This document shows positions 32,245-40,132 of a stretch of DNA of 64,000 nt, in pieces. The stretch is from Streptomyces asiaticus (GTDB taxonomy: Bacteria > Actinomycetota > Actinomycetes > Streptomycetales > Streptomycetaceae). The stretch spans positions 8,122,001-8,186,000 of the forward strand of contig NZ_JAGSHX010000006.1 in the NCBI RefSeq assembly GCF_018138715.1. The letters are read 5' to 3'. The notes beneath the pieces were generated by a model that saw only the letters and a list, made by a program, of their open reading frames with translations, ran no database searches and was not told the DNA's origin. Made by a program: the position numbers and the translations under genes. The first letter of the stretch is position 1, and every line of letters begins with the position of its first letter.

Positions 32245-32858
32245 GAGCCGAAGGGGCGGGGGAGGCGGGCGCGCCGGGTGTGCGATGTCCGTTCCACGCT
32301 CGCGGCCAGCTTCTTGGTGGCCGGGTCGGCGCCGGCCGAGCGCTCGGAGTGGGCGATCTTCGCCGCCTGATCGAGGTGTTCGCGCATGGCCGCGAGGAAT
32401 TGCGCGTCGAAGGTGGCGTCCTTCGCTCGCTCGATGGCGCGCAGTTCGTCCTCCGTCACCATGCCGGGCATGTCGTGCCCCTCATGCGGATTGGTGTCGG
32501 GCACGCCCGCCCGGGCGAGCAGCCCGCGCAGCCGGACGAGTTCGCCACGGTACGCGGTGGCCACCGGTTCCGCCCACTTCTCCACCGCCGCGTCGGAGGA
32601 GCGGCCCGGGACCAGGTCCAGCAGGAGCGCCGCCTGGTCGTCCATCGCGATCATCAGCTGGATCCAGCCGATGTCGCTGGAGTTGAAGGTTCCCGACATC
32701 GCTTGTCCGCTCGGGGCCCGTGTGGCGGGGTGCCGCGCCGCCGACGTCGACGGCGTCTCGTCCGACGGCTTTCCGCCACCCTCGCCGCATCCCGCGGCGA
32801 GCAGCGACACCAGCACCGCTACGGATGCCGCGCGCCGCGCGGCGGTGGCCGCTGCCAT
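32109..32858 (-). CDS. DUF305 lipoprotein, 3' end altered
   Basis: A 249-residue lipoprotein: signal peptide with lipobox LLAAGCG, then a DUF305 domain from about residue 50 (MSGTFNSSDIGWIQLMIAMDDQAALL in parts; PHEGHDMPGMVTEDELRAI; FDAQFLAAMREHLDQAAKIA). DUF305 proteins are four-helix, often copper- or stress-linked, with Met/His residues such as GHDMPGM visible here. The domain normally ends about 20 residues after DPATKKLA; here it changes into an Arg/Pro-rich tail that runs antisense through the last 136 bases of the neighbouring gene. I infer that a deletion removed its natural end. GGGGAG lies ahead of the ATG. Confidence 0.78.
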   Translation of the reverse strand: MAAATAARRAASVAVLVSLLAAGCGEGGGKPSDETPSTSAARHPATRAPSGQAMSGTFNSSDIGWIQLMIAMDDQAALLLDLVPGRSSDAAVEKWAEPVATAYRGELVRLRGLLARAGVPDTNPHEGHDMPGMVTEDELRAIERAKDATFDAQFLAAMREHLDQAAKIAHSERSAGADPATKKLAASVERTSHTRRARLPRPFGSQAGGKAAAADPARSVASSQGRPLRPAPLRTGATRSVPFTRSSPV

Positions 32859-32971
32859 GTCGACTCCCCTCGTCACACGTGTGCGTGGGTGTGGGCGGAG
32901 CCCCCCGTCACGGGGCTCCGCCCACCGGCAGGGCGGGGCCGCCCTGCCGGGCTGTGCGTTCTCCCGCTCGG

Positions 32972-33340
32972 TCAGGGACGGCCGTCGGGGCCACACTTGA
33001 CGATCACATTGATGCAGTCACGCACCCGCCGGGCCATCTCGTCCTCGGGCCAGGCGTTGAAGAAGTCACCATGCATGGTGTGTCCGGCGCCCGACGCCAG
33101 CTTGAGCCGCGCGGGGTCGCCGTTGACCGGGTAGCGGAGCACCTGGCGCAGCTTCGGCACGGCCACCGGGTGGGTCGCCGGGCACTGGCCACCGACCGGG
33201 TACGCCATATGGCTCTTGTGGTCGGGGGAGTCCAGGTCCTTCCCGTTCCAGCACTGGGGGAAGTCCAGGTAGGACTCCAGCATCGAGTCGGACGGGCAGT
33301 TCACGAAGTCCTTGGAGGGGTTGACCTCCCGGTGGAGCCC
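32972..33340 (-). pseudogene. DUF1996 protein, C-terminal remnant
   Basis: The sequence NCPSDSMLESYLDFPQCWNG, then DSPDHKSHMAYP and FFNAWPEDEMARRVRDCINV, is the conserved C-terminal half of the secreted DUF1996 family. Its N-terminal half, signal peptide and start codon are missing: the frame reads back only to about 33340, where the stop of the DUF2165-like gene lies. The ATG at 33304 could start a 110-residue product, but it has no convincing ribosome site. I read it as a 5'-truncated gene. Confidence 0.75.
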
Positions 33341-33343
33341 CGA

Positions 33344-33883
33344 TCAGTCCGTGGCGTCGGGCTCGGTCCGCTCGGCCGCGAGCAGGTGAATGAGCAGCAG
33401 CACGATCCCGGAGATCAGGAAGACGCGCGTGGCGGCTTCCAGGCCGTTCCACGTCTTGGACTGCCACATGGCGAACCACTCGCCACCGATGGCGATGAAC
33501 CCGGCGCCGAACAGCAGCATGAGCATCACCAGCCCCACGGTGCTGGCCTGGCGGGCGCGGCGGACGCTGCCTCCGCGCAGTCCCGCGCCCCACATGGCCG
33601 TCGCGGCGATGAGGACGAGGGCGGCGACGCTCTCCCAGACGATGATGGCTACGTAGGCGGTGTCCTGGAGCGCGGTGGACTTGATGGCCCGCCACATCAG
33701 GTCGTCGTCCTTGAACGTGGTGTCCATCGCCAGGACATGGCGGACGAATTGCTGATTGGTGTCGAAGTCGGTGATGTTACCGAAGGCGACAAGCGCGATG
33801 TACAGCGCGATCGTCCCGGTGAGCAGCCCCGAGACGGCGGAGTAGGTGCGAGGGGAACGTATTCTGCCGGTTCGCTCGCTCAC
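33344..33883 (-). CDS. DUF2165-like small integral membrane protein
   Basis: A 179-residue protein with four predicted transmembrane helices (SGLLTGTIALYIALVAFGN; AYVAIIVWESVAALVLIA; GLVMLMLLFGAGFIAIGG; FLISGIVLLLIHLLA) in the pattern of the predicted small integral membrane family DUF2165. The loop with NITDFDTNQQFVRHVLAMD after helix 1 is characteristic. The GTG at 33883 gives the usual family length; an in-frame ATG at 33928 is possible. Function unknown. It is divergent from the AhpD-like gene and its ECF41-type promoter. Confidence 0.75.
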   Translation of the reverse strand: MSERTGRIRSPRTYSAVSGLLTGTIALYIALVAFGNITDFDTNQQFVRHVLAMDTTFKDDDLMWRAIKSTALQDTAYVAIIVWESVAALVLIAATAMWGAGLRGGSVRRARQASTVGLVMLMLLFGAGFIAIGGEWFAMWQSKTWNGLEAATRVFLISGIVLLLIHLLAAERTEPDATD

Positions 33884-34006
33884 GATGACTCTGTCTCCCC
33901 GTTGTATTCCGTTGATCGGACATTCCATTGATCGGACCGAGCGGTAGCGTACAACTGTTTGGCTCAGTGGGCCCGGTGGTGGGGAGACGCAGGTCACATG
34001 CGTCCA

Positions 34007-34033
34007 TGTCACAGGGGGTGGGGCCATCTCGTC
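34007..34033 (+). promoter_or_regulatory. ECF41-type promoter TGTCACA-N16-CGTC
   Basis: TGTCACA (34007-34013) and CGTC (34030-34033) are separated by 16 bases, matching the published ECF41 recognition sequence. It stands 40 bases ahead of the AhpD-like gene, and the ECF41 sigma gene itself is next in the operon, so this is an autoregulated target promoter. Confidence 0.8.
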
Positions 34034-34072
34034 TCAGGGGTGTAGCCACTGACAACCACGGAGGAGCACACC

Positions 34073-34546
34073 ATGGACGCGCGACTGAACTACTCCGCCA
34101 GCCCGACCGCGGGCAAGGTCCTCAAGCCCGTCATGGCGGCGGGCAAGGCGGTCAAGGACTCGCCGCTGCCGCCCGCCACCCAGGAGCTGGTGGCGCTGCG
34201 CGTGAGCCAGATCAACGGCTGCGCCGTCTGCCTCGACATGCACACCAAGGAAGCCGCCGCGGCCGGTGAGACCGCGGTGCGGCTGCACCTGGTGGCGGCA
34301 TGGCGGGAGGCCACGGTCTTCACCGACGCCGAGCGCGCCGCGCTGGAGCTGGCGGAGGCGGGGACCCGGATCGCGGACGCGGCCGGTGGCGTCAGTGACG
34401 AGGTATGGGCGAACGCCGCCAAGCACTACGACGAGGAGCAGCTCACCGCCCTGGTGATCCTGGTCTCGTTCATGAACATGGCGAATCGGCTGAACGCCAT
34501 CACCCAGCAGCCGGCGGGCAACTACCAGGTCGGGCAGTTCCACTGA
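34073..34546 (+). CDS. Carboxymuconolactone decarboxylase / AhpD-like protein
   Basis: A 157-residue alkylhydroperoxidase-fold protein. The redox motif NGCAVCLDMHTKEA (CxxC followed by His, about residues 43-56) is intact, and ALRVSQIN precedes it as usual for AhpD-type peroxidases. It probably reduces peroxides or other electrophiles. A TGTCACA-N16-CGTC promoter lies ahead and the ECF41 sigma factor gene is directly downstream (26 bases), the standard partner arrangement for ECF41. GGAGGAG precedes the ATG. Confidence 0.92.
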   Translation: MDARLNYSASPTAGKVLKPVMAAGKAVKDSPLPPATQELVALRVSQINGCAVCLDMHTKEAAAAGETAVRLHLVAAWREATVFTDAERAALELAEAGTRIADAAGGVSDEVWANAAKHYDEEQLTALVILVSFMNMANRLNAITQQPAGNYQVGQFH

Positions 34547-34572
34547 CCGGTATCGGCAACGGAGGAATCGGC

Positions 34573-35496
34573 GTGAGCGAGGTCGAGGAGTTCGAGGAGC
34601 TGCGGCCACTGCTGTTCTCGATCGCCTACCGGATCCTGGGCAGTGTGAGCGAGGCCGAGGACGCGGTGCAGGAAACGTGGCTGCGCTTCGACGGCTCGGC
34701 CACCCGGCCCACGTCGACCAAGGCGTATCTGTCGGCCACGGTGACACGCGTCTCGATCGATGTGCTGCGCTCCGCGCGGGTGCGACGGGAGGAGTACGTG
34801 GGCCCGTGGTTCCCCGAGCCGCTGCTCAGCGATCCGTATCAGGATCCGGCCCGGGCGGTGGAGCTGGCCGACTCGGTCTCGATGGCGGCGCTGCTGCTCC
34901 TGGAGCGGCTCAGCCCGCTGGAGCGGGCGGTGTTCGTGCTGCGGGAGGTGTTCGCCTTCGGGTTCGACGAGATCGCCACGGCGGTGGAGCGGTCGGAGGC
35001 CGCATGCCGGCAGCTGCTGGTACGGGCGCGGCGCCACATGCGGGACGGACGGCCGCGGTTCGCGGCGGACCGGCGGGAGCGGCAGGAGCTGGCCACGCGG
35101 TTCTTCGACGCGCTGAAGGACGGCGATGTGGGCGGGCTGCGGAAGCTGCTGGCCGCCGATGTGCGGCTGGTCGGGGACGGCGGCGGCAAGGCCCCGCAGC
35201 TGGCCAGGGCCGTCACGGGCGCGGAGAACGTGGCGCGGCTGCTGGGCGGTGTCTTCCCCTGGCTGCTGCGGATCGATGTGTCGTTGGAGCCGCGCGAGGT
35301 CAACGGCCAGCCCGGCGCGATCCTCCGCGACCGGGACGGCAAGGTGCTCCACACCCTGGTCCTCGATGTGCTCGACGGGCAGATCCAGACCATTCGCACG
35401 GTGGTCAACCCCGACAAGCTCGGCCACCTCGGGCCGGTCGGGGACGCCTGGGCCGTGGACCGCGAGGTGAAGCAGGCACGTCGGCGGCCGAACTGA
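34573..35496 (+). CDS. ECF41 family RNA polymerase sigma factor (SigJ-like)
   Basis: A 307-residue extracytoplasmic-function sigma factor. Region 2 (SIAYRILGSVSEAEDAVQETWLR in parts) and region 4 (AFGFDEIATAVERSEAACRQLL) are followed by a fused SnoaL-like C-terminal domain (residues about 185-290). The two ECF41 hallmarks are present: the linker WFPEPLL and the C-terminal NPDKLGH, with DGGGK in the middle of the added domain. In this group the extra domain controls activity in place of an anti-sigma factor. The GTG at 34573 follows GGAGGA by six bases. The AhpD-like gene upstream and its promoter complete the module. Confidence 0.93.
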   Translation: MSEVEEFEELRPLLFSIAYRILGSVSEAEDAVQETWLRFDGSATRPTSTKAYLSATVTRVSIDVLRSARVRREEYVGPWFPEPLLSDPYQDPARAVELADSVSMAALLLLERLSPLERAVFVLREVFAFGFDEIATAVERSEAACRQLLVRARRHMRDGRPRFAADRRERQELATRFFDALKDGDVGGLRKLLAADVRLVGDGGGKAPQLARAVTGAENVARLLGGVFPWLLRIDVSLEPREVNGQPGAILRDRDGKVLHTLVLDVLDGQIQTIRTVVNPDKLGHLGPVGDAWAVDREVKQARRRPN

Positions 35497-35526
35497 CCGT
35501 GGGACGTGGCCGTTCCGCGCTCTTGG

Positions 35527-35727
35527 TAGTCTCGTCGGAGCCAGTCGTGCCACATCCGAGGCCAGGGAATCCGGTGTGAATCCGGAGCTGACGCGCAGCG
35601 GTGAGGGGGACGGGCGGGGCAGGTGACACCACTGGGAGGAGTCCGTGACGGCCGCGGGGCCGTCGCGAACGAGCACCGGGAAGGGGCCCCGTCCGGACGA
35701 GCCCGAGTCCGAAGACCTGCTGGCACC
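35527..35727 (+). ncRNA. Cobalamin riboswitch
   Basis: The conserved core elements of the adenosylcobalamin riboswitch are in order: GGGAATCCGGTGTGAATCC, GCTGACGCGCAGCGGT, CCACTGGGAGG, GGGAAGG and the B12-box end GAGTCCGAAGACCTGC (35705-35720). It ends about 75 bases before the GTG of the substrate-binding protein gene and should switch off the three-gene importer when cobalamin is plentiful. Confidence 0.93.
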
Positions 35728-35798
35728 TCCGCGCCCGGTGCGCGGAGGACGACCAAAGGCCAGGCTCCGCGTACGAGCCCCGACCACCGAGGCTGCCC

Positions 35799-36839
35799 GT
35801 GCTCCGCTCCGCCCGCCGTACCGCGGCGTTCCTGCTCGCCCCCGCCCTGCTGCTCACCGCGTGCGGTGGCTCGGGCCATGACGGCGCGGACTCCGGGAAG
35901 CGCGCCGGTTCGGGCTATCCGCGCACGATCGACAACTGTGGCCACAAGGTCACGTTGAAATCCGCCCCGAAGCGGGCCCTGTCGCTCAACCAGGGCAGCA
36001 CGGAGATCCTGCTCTCGCTCGGCCTCGCCGACCGCGTGGCGGCCACCGCCACCTGGACCGACCCGGTGATGAAGGGCCTGGAGAAGGCCAACGCCACGGT
36101 GGAGCGCCTGGCGGACAACGCGCCGTCCTTCGAGAAGTCCCTGGACGCCGAACCCGACTTCGTCACCGCCTCGTTCGTCTCCACCCTCGGCAAGGGCGGC
36201 GTGGCCACCCGCGAGCAGTTCGAGAAGCTGGGCGTGCCCACATATGTCTCGCCCTCCGACTGCGCGGCGGGCAGGGACACCGACAGCGGTGGTGACGGCT
36301 CCCGCGGCAAGCCCCTCACCCTTGATGTCGTCTACGGCGAGATACGCGATCTGGCCCACGCGTTCGGTGTCGACGAGCGCGGAGAGAGGCTCGTCGCGCG
36401 GCTGAAGGAGCGCGTGCACAAGGCCACGGAGGGACTGGACGCCTCCGGTGTCTCCCTCATGTACTGGTTCGCCAACTCCCAGTCGCCCTACCTCGCCGGC
36501 TGCTGTGGCGCGCCGGGTGCCATCACCCGGGCCGTCGGGGCGGAGAACGCCTTCTCCGACACCCACGACGAGTGGCCGCAGATCAACTGGGAGACCGTGG
36601 CCGACCGCGACCCGGACGTCATCGTCCTCGGCGATCTCACACGCAGGCAGCAGACCGCGGAGACCGCCGGGGCCAAGATGCGTTTCCTCGAGACCAACGC
36701 CGCCACCCGCAACCTCACCGCGGTGAAGAGGAAGCGGTACATCCTGTTGAGCGGGCAGGCCATGAACCCGTCCATCCGTACGGTCGAAGGGGTGGAACAG
36801 GTCGCCGCCGGGCTGCGCGACTTCGGGCTCGCCAAGTGA
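35799..36839 (+). CDS. ABC transporter substrate-binding lipoprotein, BtuF/FecB type
   Basis: A 346-residue periplasmic-binding-type lipoprotein. The signal peptide ends in the lipobox LLLTACGG; the mature protein has the two-lobe class III fold marks (RALSLNQGSTEILLSLGLADRV, then WETVADRDPDVIVLGD). It would bind a corrinoid, or another metal chelate, outside the membrane. The GTG at 35799 is preceded only weakly by a ribosome site, in keeping with riboswitch control. The upstream cobalamin riboswitch makes vitamin B12 the likely cargo. Its stop overlaps the permease start. Confidence 0.9.
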   Translation: MLRSARRTAAFLLAPALLLTACGGSGHDGADSGKRAGSGYPRTIDNCGHKVTLKSAPKRALSLNQGSTEILLSLGLADRVAATATWTDPVMKGLEKANATVERLADNAPSFEKSLDAEPDFVTASFVSTLGKGGVATREQFEKLGVPTYVSPSDCAAGRDTDSGGDGSRGKPLTLDVVYGEIRDLAHAFGVDERGERLVARLKERVHKATEGLDASGVSLMYWFANSQSPYLAGCCGAPGAITRAVGAENAFSDTHDEWPQINWETVADRDPDVIVLGDLTRRQQTAETAGAKMRFLETNAATRNLTAVKRKRYILLSGQAMNPSIRTVEGVEQVAAGLRDFGLAK

Positions 36840-37864
36840 GTGCCGGCCACCTGAGCACTCGCCTCCTGCCGCTGCTCGCGGGAGGGCTGGCCGCGCTGCT
36901 CGCGTCGGTCGCCTTCGCCGTGACCATCGGCCCGGCCGACATCTCCACGGCCGACGTATGGGCGGCGGTCACCGCCCATCTCGGCCTGGGGGAGAGCACC
37001 TTGCCGCCGCTCCGGGACGGCATCGTGTGGAACCTGCGCATGCCGCGCACGCTGCTGGCCGCGGTGTGCGGGGCGGGTCTTGCCCTCTGCGGGGCCGTGA
37101 TGCAGTCCCTGCTGCGCAATCCGCTGGCCGATCCCTTCGTGCTCGGGGTGTCCTCGGGCGCCTCCACGGGCGCCGTCGCCGTGGTCGTGCTCGGCGTGGG
37201 TGGCGGGGCCGTGTCCCTGTCGGCGGGCGCGTTCACCGGTGCGCTGCTGTCGTTCGGCCTGGTCCTGGTGCTCAGCCACAGCCTTGGTGGCAGCACCGAC
37301 CGCGTGGTGCTGTCCGGAGTGGCCGCCATGCAGCTGTTCTCCGCGCTGACCTCGTTCATCGTCCTCACCTCGGCGGACGCCGACACCACCCGGGCCGTGC
37401 TGTTCTGGCTCCTCGGCTCGCTCACCGGCGCCGGATGGGGCGATGTGCTGCTGTGCACCGCCGTCCTGGCCGCCGTGCTCGTGGTGTGTCTCGGCCACGC
37501 ACGCACCCTGGACGCGTTCGCCTTCGGGGAGGAGGCCGCTGCGGCGCTCGGTGTCCGGGTGGCCCGCACCCGTCTCGTCCTGCTGTGCGCGACCGCGCTG
37601 CTCACCGCGACCCTGGTCAGCTCCGCCGGCGCCATCGGCTTCGTCGGCCTGGTCCTCCCGCACGCCACCCGCGCCCTCACCGGCTCCGGCCACGCCCGTC
37701 TGCTGCCGGTGACCGCACTGGCCGGGGCCATCTTCCTGGTGTGGGTGGACACCGCCGCCCGTACCGTCATCGACCCCCAGGAGGTCCCGGTGGGCGTGGT
37801 GACGTCCCTCATCGGCGTACCGGCCTTCGTCGCCGTGCTCTACCGCGGCCGGAGGACGACATGA
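36836..37864 (+). CDS. FecCD/BtuC family ABC transporter permease
   Basis: A 342-residue membrane protein of the type II importer class with about ten helices. FecCD marks include RMPRTLLAAVCGAGLALCGAVMQ (in parts), RNPLADPFVLGVSSGASTGA, and GFVGLVLPHATRALTGSGHARLLP near the end. The GTG at 36836 overlaps the upstream stop (GTGA), and its own stop overlaps the ATPase ATG (ATGA), so the three genes are translationally coupled. It forms the channel for the riboswitch-controlled importer. Confidence 0.92.
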   Translation: MSAGHLSTRLLPLLAGGLAALLASVAFAVTIGPADISTADVWAAVTAHLGLGESTLPPLRDGIVWNLRMPRTLLAAVCGAGLALCGAVMQSLLRNPLADPFVLGVSSGASTGAVAVVVLGVGGGAVSLSAGAFTGALLSFGLVLVLSHSLGGSTDRVVLSGVAAMQLFSALTSFIVLTSADADTTRAVLFWLLGSLTGAGWGDVLLCTAVLAAVLVVCLGHARTLDAFAFGEEAAAALGVRVARTRLVLLCATALLTATLVSSAGAIGFVGLVLPHATRALTGSGHARLLPVTALAGAIFLVWVDTAARTVIDPQEVPVGVVTSLIGVPAFVAVLYRGRRTT

Positions 37865-38691
37865 CCGACTCCACCGCGGAAACGCCCGGCCTGGGGTCCC
37901 TCGCCACCGGGGAAGCGGTGTCCGGGCTCCGCGCGGACCGCGTCAGCCGCCGCACCGGCGGCCGGCTGATCGTCGACGGCATCTCCCTCACCCTGCGGCC
38001 CGGCGAGACGGTGGGTCTGCTCGGCCCCAACGGCTCGGGGAAGTCCACCCTGTTGCGGCTGCTCGCCGGGATCCTCGCCCCCTCCGCCGGAGTGGTCACC
38101 CTGGACGGCCGTGCCCTGCCACAGGTCGGCCGCCGCGCCACGGCCCGCCGCATCGCCACCGTAGAACAGCACGCCCACACCCAGACCGAGCTGACCGTCC
38201 GCGAGGTGGTGGCCCTCGGCCGTATCCCGCACCGGCGCGCCTGGGCGCCGGCCGACGCGGCGGACACCCGGGCCGTCGACGCGGCCCTGGAGCGCGGCGG
38301 ACTGACCGGCCGGGCCGGTCAGTCGTGGCACACCCTCTCCGGTGGCGAACGCCAGCGCACCCAGATCGCCCGGGCCCTCGCCCAGGAACCGCGCGAGCTC
38401 CTGCTGGACGAGCCGACCAATCACCTCGACATCCAGCACCAGCTCGATCTGCTCGACCTCGTCGTCAGCCTGCCGATCGCGACCGTGATCGCCCTCCACG
38501 ACCTCAACCTCGCCGCGATGTACTGCGACCGGCTGCTCGTCCTCCGCGAGGGACGCGTCGTGGCCGAAGGCACGCCCGGCGAGGTGCTGACCCCGTCCTT
38601 GATCAAGCGGGTCTACGGCGTCCAGGCCGATGTCACCCACGACCCGGGCCACCCGGTCATCCGCTTCCTGCGCCGGACACCGGAGCCGTGA
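37861..38691 (+). CDS. ABC transporter ATP-binding protein, BtuD/FecE type
   Basis: A 276-residue ATPase with all key motifs: Walker A GPNGSGKSTLL, Q-loop VEQHAHTQTELTV, signature LSGGERQRTQIA, Walker B ELLLDEPTNHLD and the H-loop His in IALHDLNLAA. It energises the corrinoid importer encoded by the two preceding genes; the start codon overlaps the permease stop. Downstream, its own stop overlaps a GTG that begins a CGNR zinc-finger remnant. Confidence 0.93.
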   Translation: MTDSTAETPGLGSLATGEAVSGLRADRVSRRTGGRLIVDGISLTLRPGETVGLLGPNGSGKSTLLRLLAGILAPSAGVVTLDGRALPQVGRRATARRIATVEQHAHTQTELTVREVVALGRIPHRRAWAPADAADTRAVDAALERGGLTGRAGQSWHTLSGGERQRTQIARALAQEPRELLLDEPTNHLDIQHQLDLLDLVVSLPIATVIALHDLNLAAMYCDRLLVLREGRVVAEGTPGEVLTPSLIKRVYGVQADVTHDPGHPVIRFLRRTPEP

Positions 38692-38819
38692 GACGGTGGG
38701 CGGACTGCCAGTGGGTCTTCTACAACAACTCCGGCCCGGGCCGGGCCCAATGGTGCTCACCCCAGCTGTGCGGCAACCGCGCGAAGACGCAGGCGTATCG
38801 CCGCCGCCGATCGACCTGA
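38688..38819 (+). pseudogene. CGNR zinc-finger protein, C-terminal remnant
   Basis: A 43-codon frame beginning with a GTG that overlaps the ATPase stop: DCQWVFYNNSGPGRAQWCSP and LCGNRAKTQAYRRRRS match the C-terminal CGNR zinc finger found in ABATE-type stress regulators. The N-terminal ABATE domain (about 130 residues) is missing. It may be translated as a tiny zinc-finger peptide through coupling, but truncation is the simpler reading. The gap to 38928 holds only the epoxide hydrolase promoter. Confidence 0.7.
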
Positions 38820-38928
38820 ATCGTGCCCCACGACCGGAGCATCGGCGACGGGGGACATCTCCCGTGCCCGCCCTCGGCACCCCCGGCATCCCCGACGGCT
38901 GACATGGGCGGCTTGTAGGGTGAGTGGC

Positions 38929-40104
38929 ATGCCGGAAACCTCGCCCCGACCCGAGCCGTTCACCCCGCGGGCCGACCCCGCCGCCCTCGAGGACCTCCGC
39001 GCGCGGCTGCGCGCGACGCGCTGGCCGGACGCGCCCGAGGACGCCGGGTGGGCGCTCGGGACCGACCTCGACTACCTCCGTGAGCTCGTCGCCTACTGGG
39101 CGGACGGGTTCGACTGGGCGGCGCAGGAGGCGGCGCTCGCCCGGTTGCCCCGGTTCCGGGTCCGGCTCGGCGGCCTCGGGATCCACTTCGCACACGTCAA
39201 GGCCGCCGCCCCGGCCGGGCCCGCCCTGCCGCTGGTGCTCAGCCACGGCTGGCCGGACTCGTTCTGGCGCTATACGAAGGTCATCCCGCACCTCACCGAC
39301 CCCGGTGCGCACGGCGCCGACCCCGCCGACGCGTTCGACGTGGTCGTGCCCGACGTGCCGGGCTTCGGGTACTCCGACCGGCCCACCGGCCCGCCGCTCG
39401 ACTCCATCGCCGTCGCCGGGCTGTGGGCCGAGCTGATGGACGTCCTCGGCTATGAGCGGTTCGGCGCGGCGGGCGGGGACATCGGCAGCCATGTGAGCCG
39501 CTACCTCGCGCTCGACCACCCCGACCGGGTGGTGGCCGTGCACCGCATGGACGGGGGCCTCCCCCGCTTCAGCGGCGACCCGGCGGACCTCACGCCCGAG
39601 GAGCGCGCCTGGTTCGAGAGCGTCGCGGCCTGGAGCGCGGCCGAGGGCGCCTACGCCGCCATGCACAGTACGAAGCCCCAGACCGCCGCCTTCGGGCTCA
39701 CCGACTCACCGGCCGGGCTCGCCGCGTGGATCGTCGAGAAGCTGCGGGCGTGGAGCGACTGCGACGGTGACATCGAGCGGAGCTACACCAAGGACGAGAT
39801 CCTCACCAACGTCACGCTCTACTGGCTCACGGGCACGATCGGCTCCTCGATGCGCATGTACCGCGCCAACGCCGCCATCCCGCTCGCGCAGCACGCCCGC
39901 CGGGTCGAGGTGCCCTCCGGCTTCTCGCTCTTCCGCGGCGACATCGTCCGCCCGCCGCGGGCGTGGCTGGAGCGCACCACGAACTTCGTGCGGGTGACCG
40001 AGCCCGAGCGCGGCGGACACTTCGCGCCGTTCGAGGAGCCCGAGCTCTACGCGGAGGAGCTGCGCGCCTTCTTCCGCCCCTACCGGGCGGCGGCGACGGG
40101 CTGA
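38929..40104 (+). CDS. Epoxide hydrolase (alpha/beta hydrolase, EHN domain)
   Basis: A 391-residue enzyme. The N-terminal EHN segment (RARLRATRWPDAPEDAGW) is followed by the alpha/beta core with oxyanion motif SHGWPDSFWR (about 108-117), nucleophile Asp in AAGGDIGSHVS (about 186) and the charge-relay His in RGGHFAPFEEPELYAEE. It opens epoxides to diols, as in detoxification or aromatic-epoxide pathways. The ATG at 38929 lies seven bases after TAGGGT, a -10 hexamer, so the mRNA is probably leaderless. It converges with the aryl-CoA hydroxylase gene. Confidence 0.9.
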   Translation: MPETSPRPEPFTPRADPAALEDLRARLRATRWPDAPEDAGWALGTDLDYLRELVAYWADGFDWAAQEAALARLPRFRVRLGGLGIHFAHVKAAAPAGPALPLVLSHGWPDSFWRYTKVIPHLTDPGAHGADPADAFDVVVPDVPGFGYSDRPTGPPLDSIAVAGLWAELMDVLGYERFGAAGGDIGSHVSRYLALDHPDRVVAVHRMDGGLPRFSGDPADLTPEERAWFESVAAWSAAEGAYAAMHSTKPQTAAFGLTDSPAGLAAWIVEKLRAWSDCDGDIERSYTKDEILTNVTLYWLTGTIGSSMRMYRANAAIPLAQHARRVEVPSGFSLFRGDIVRPPRAWLERTTNFVRVTEPERGGHFAPFEEPELYAEELRAFFRPYRAAATG

Positions 40105-40132
40105 CACCCGGTTCCGGCACCGCTCCCACCCC

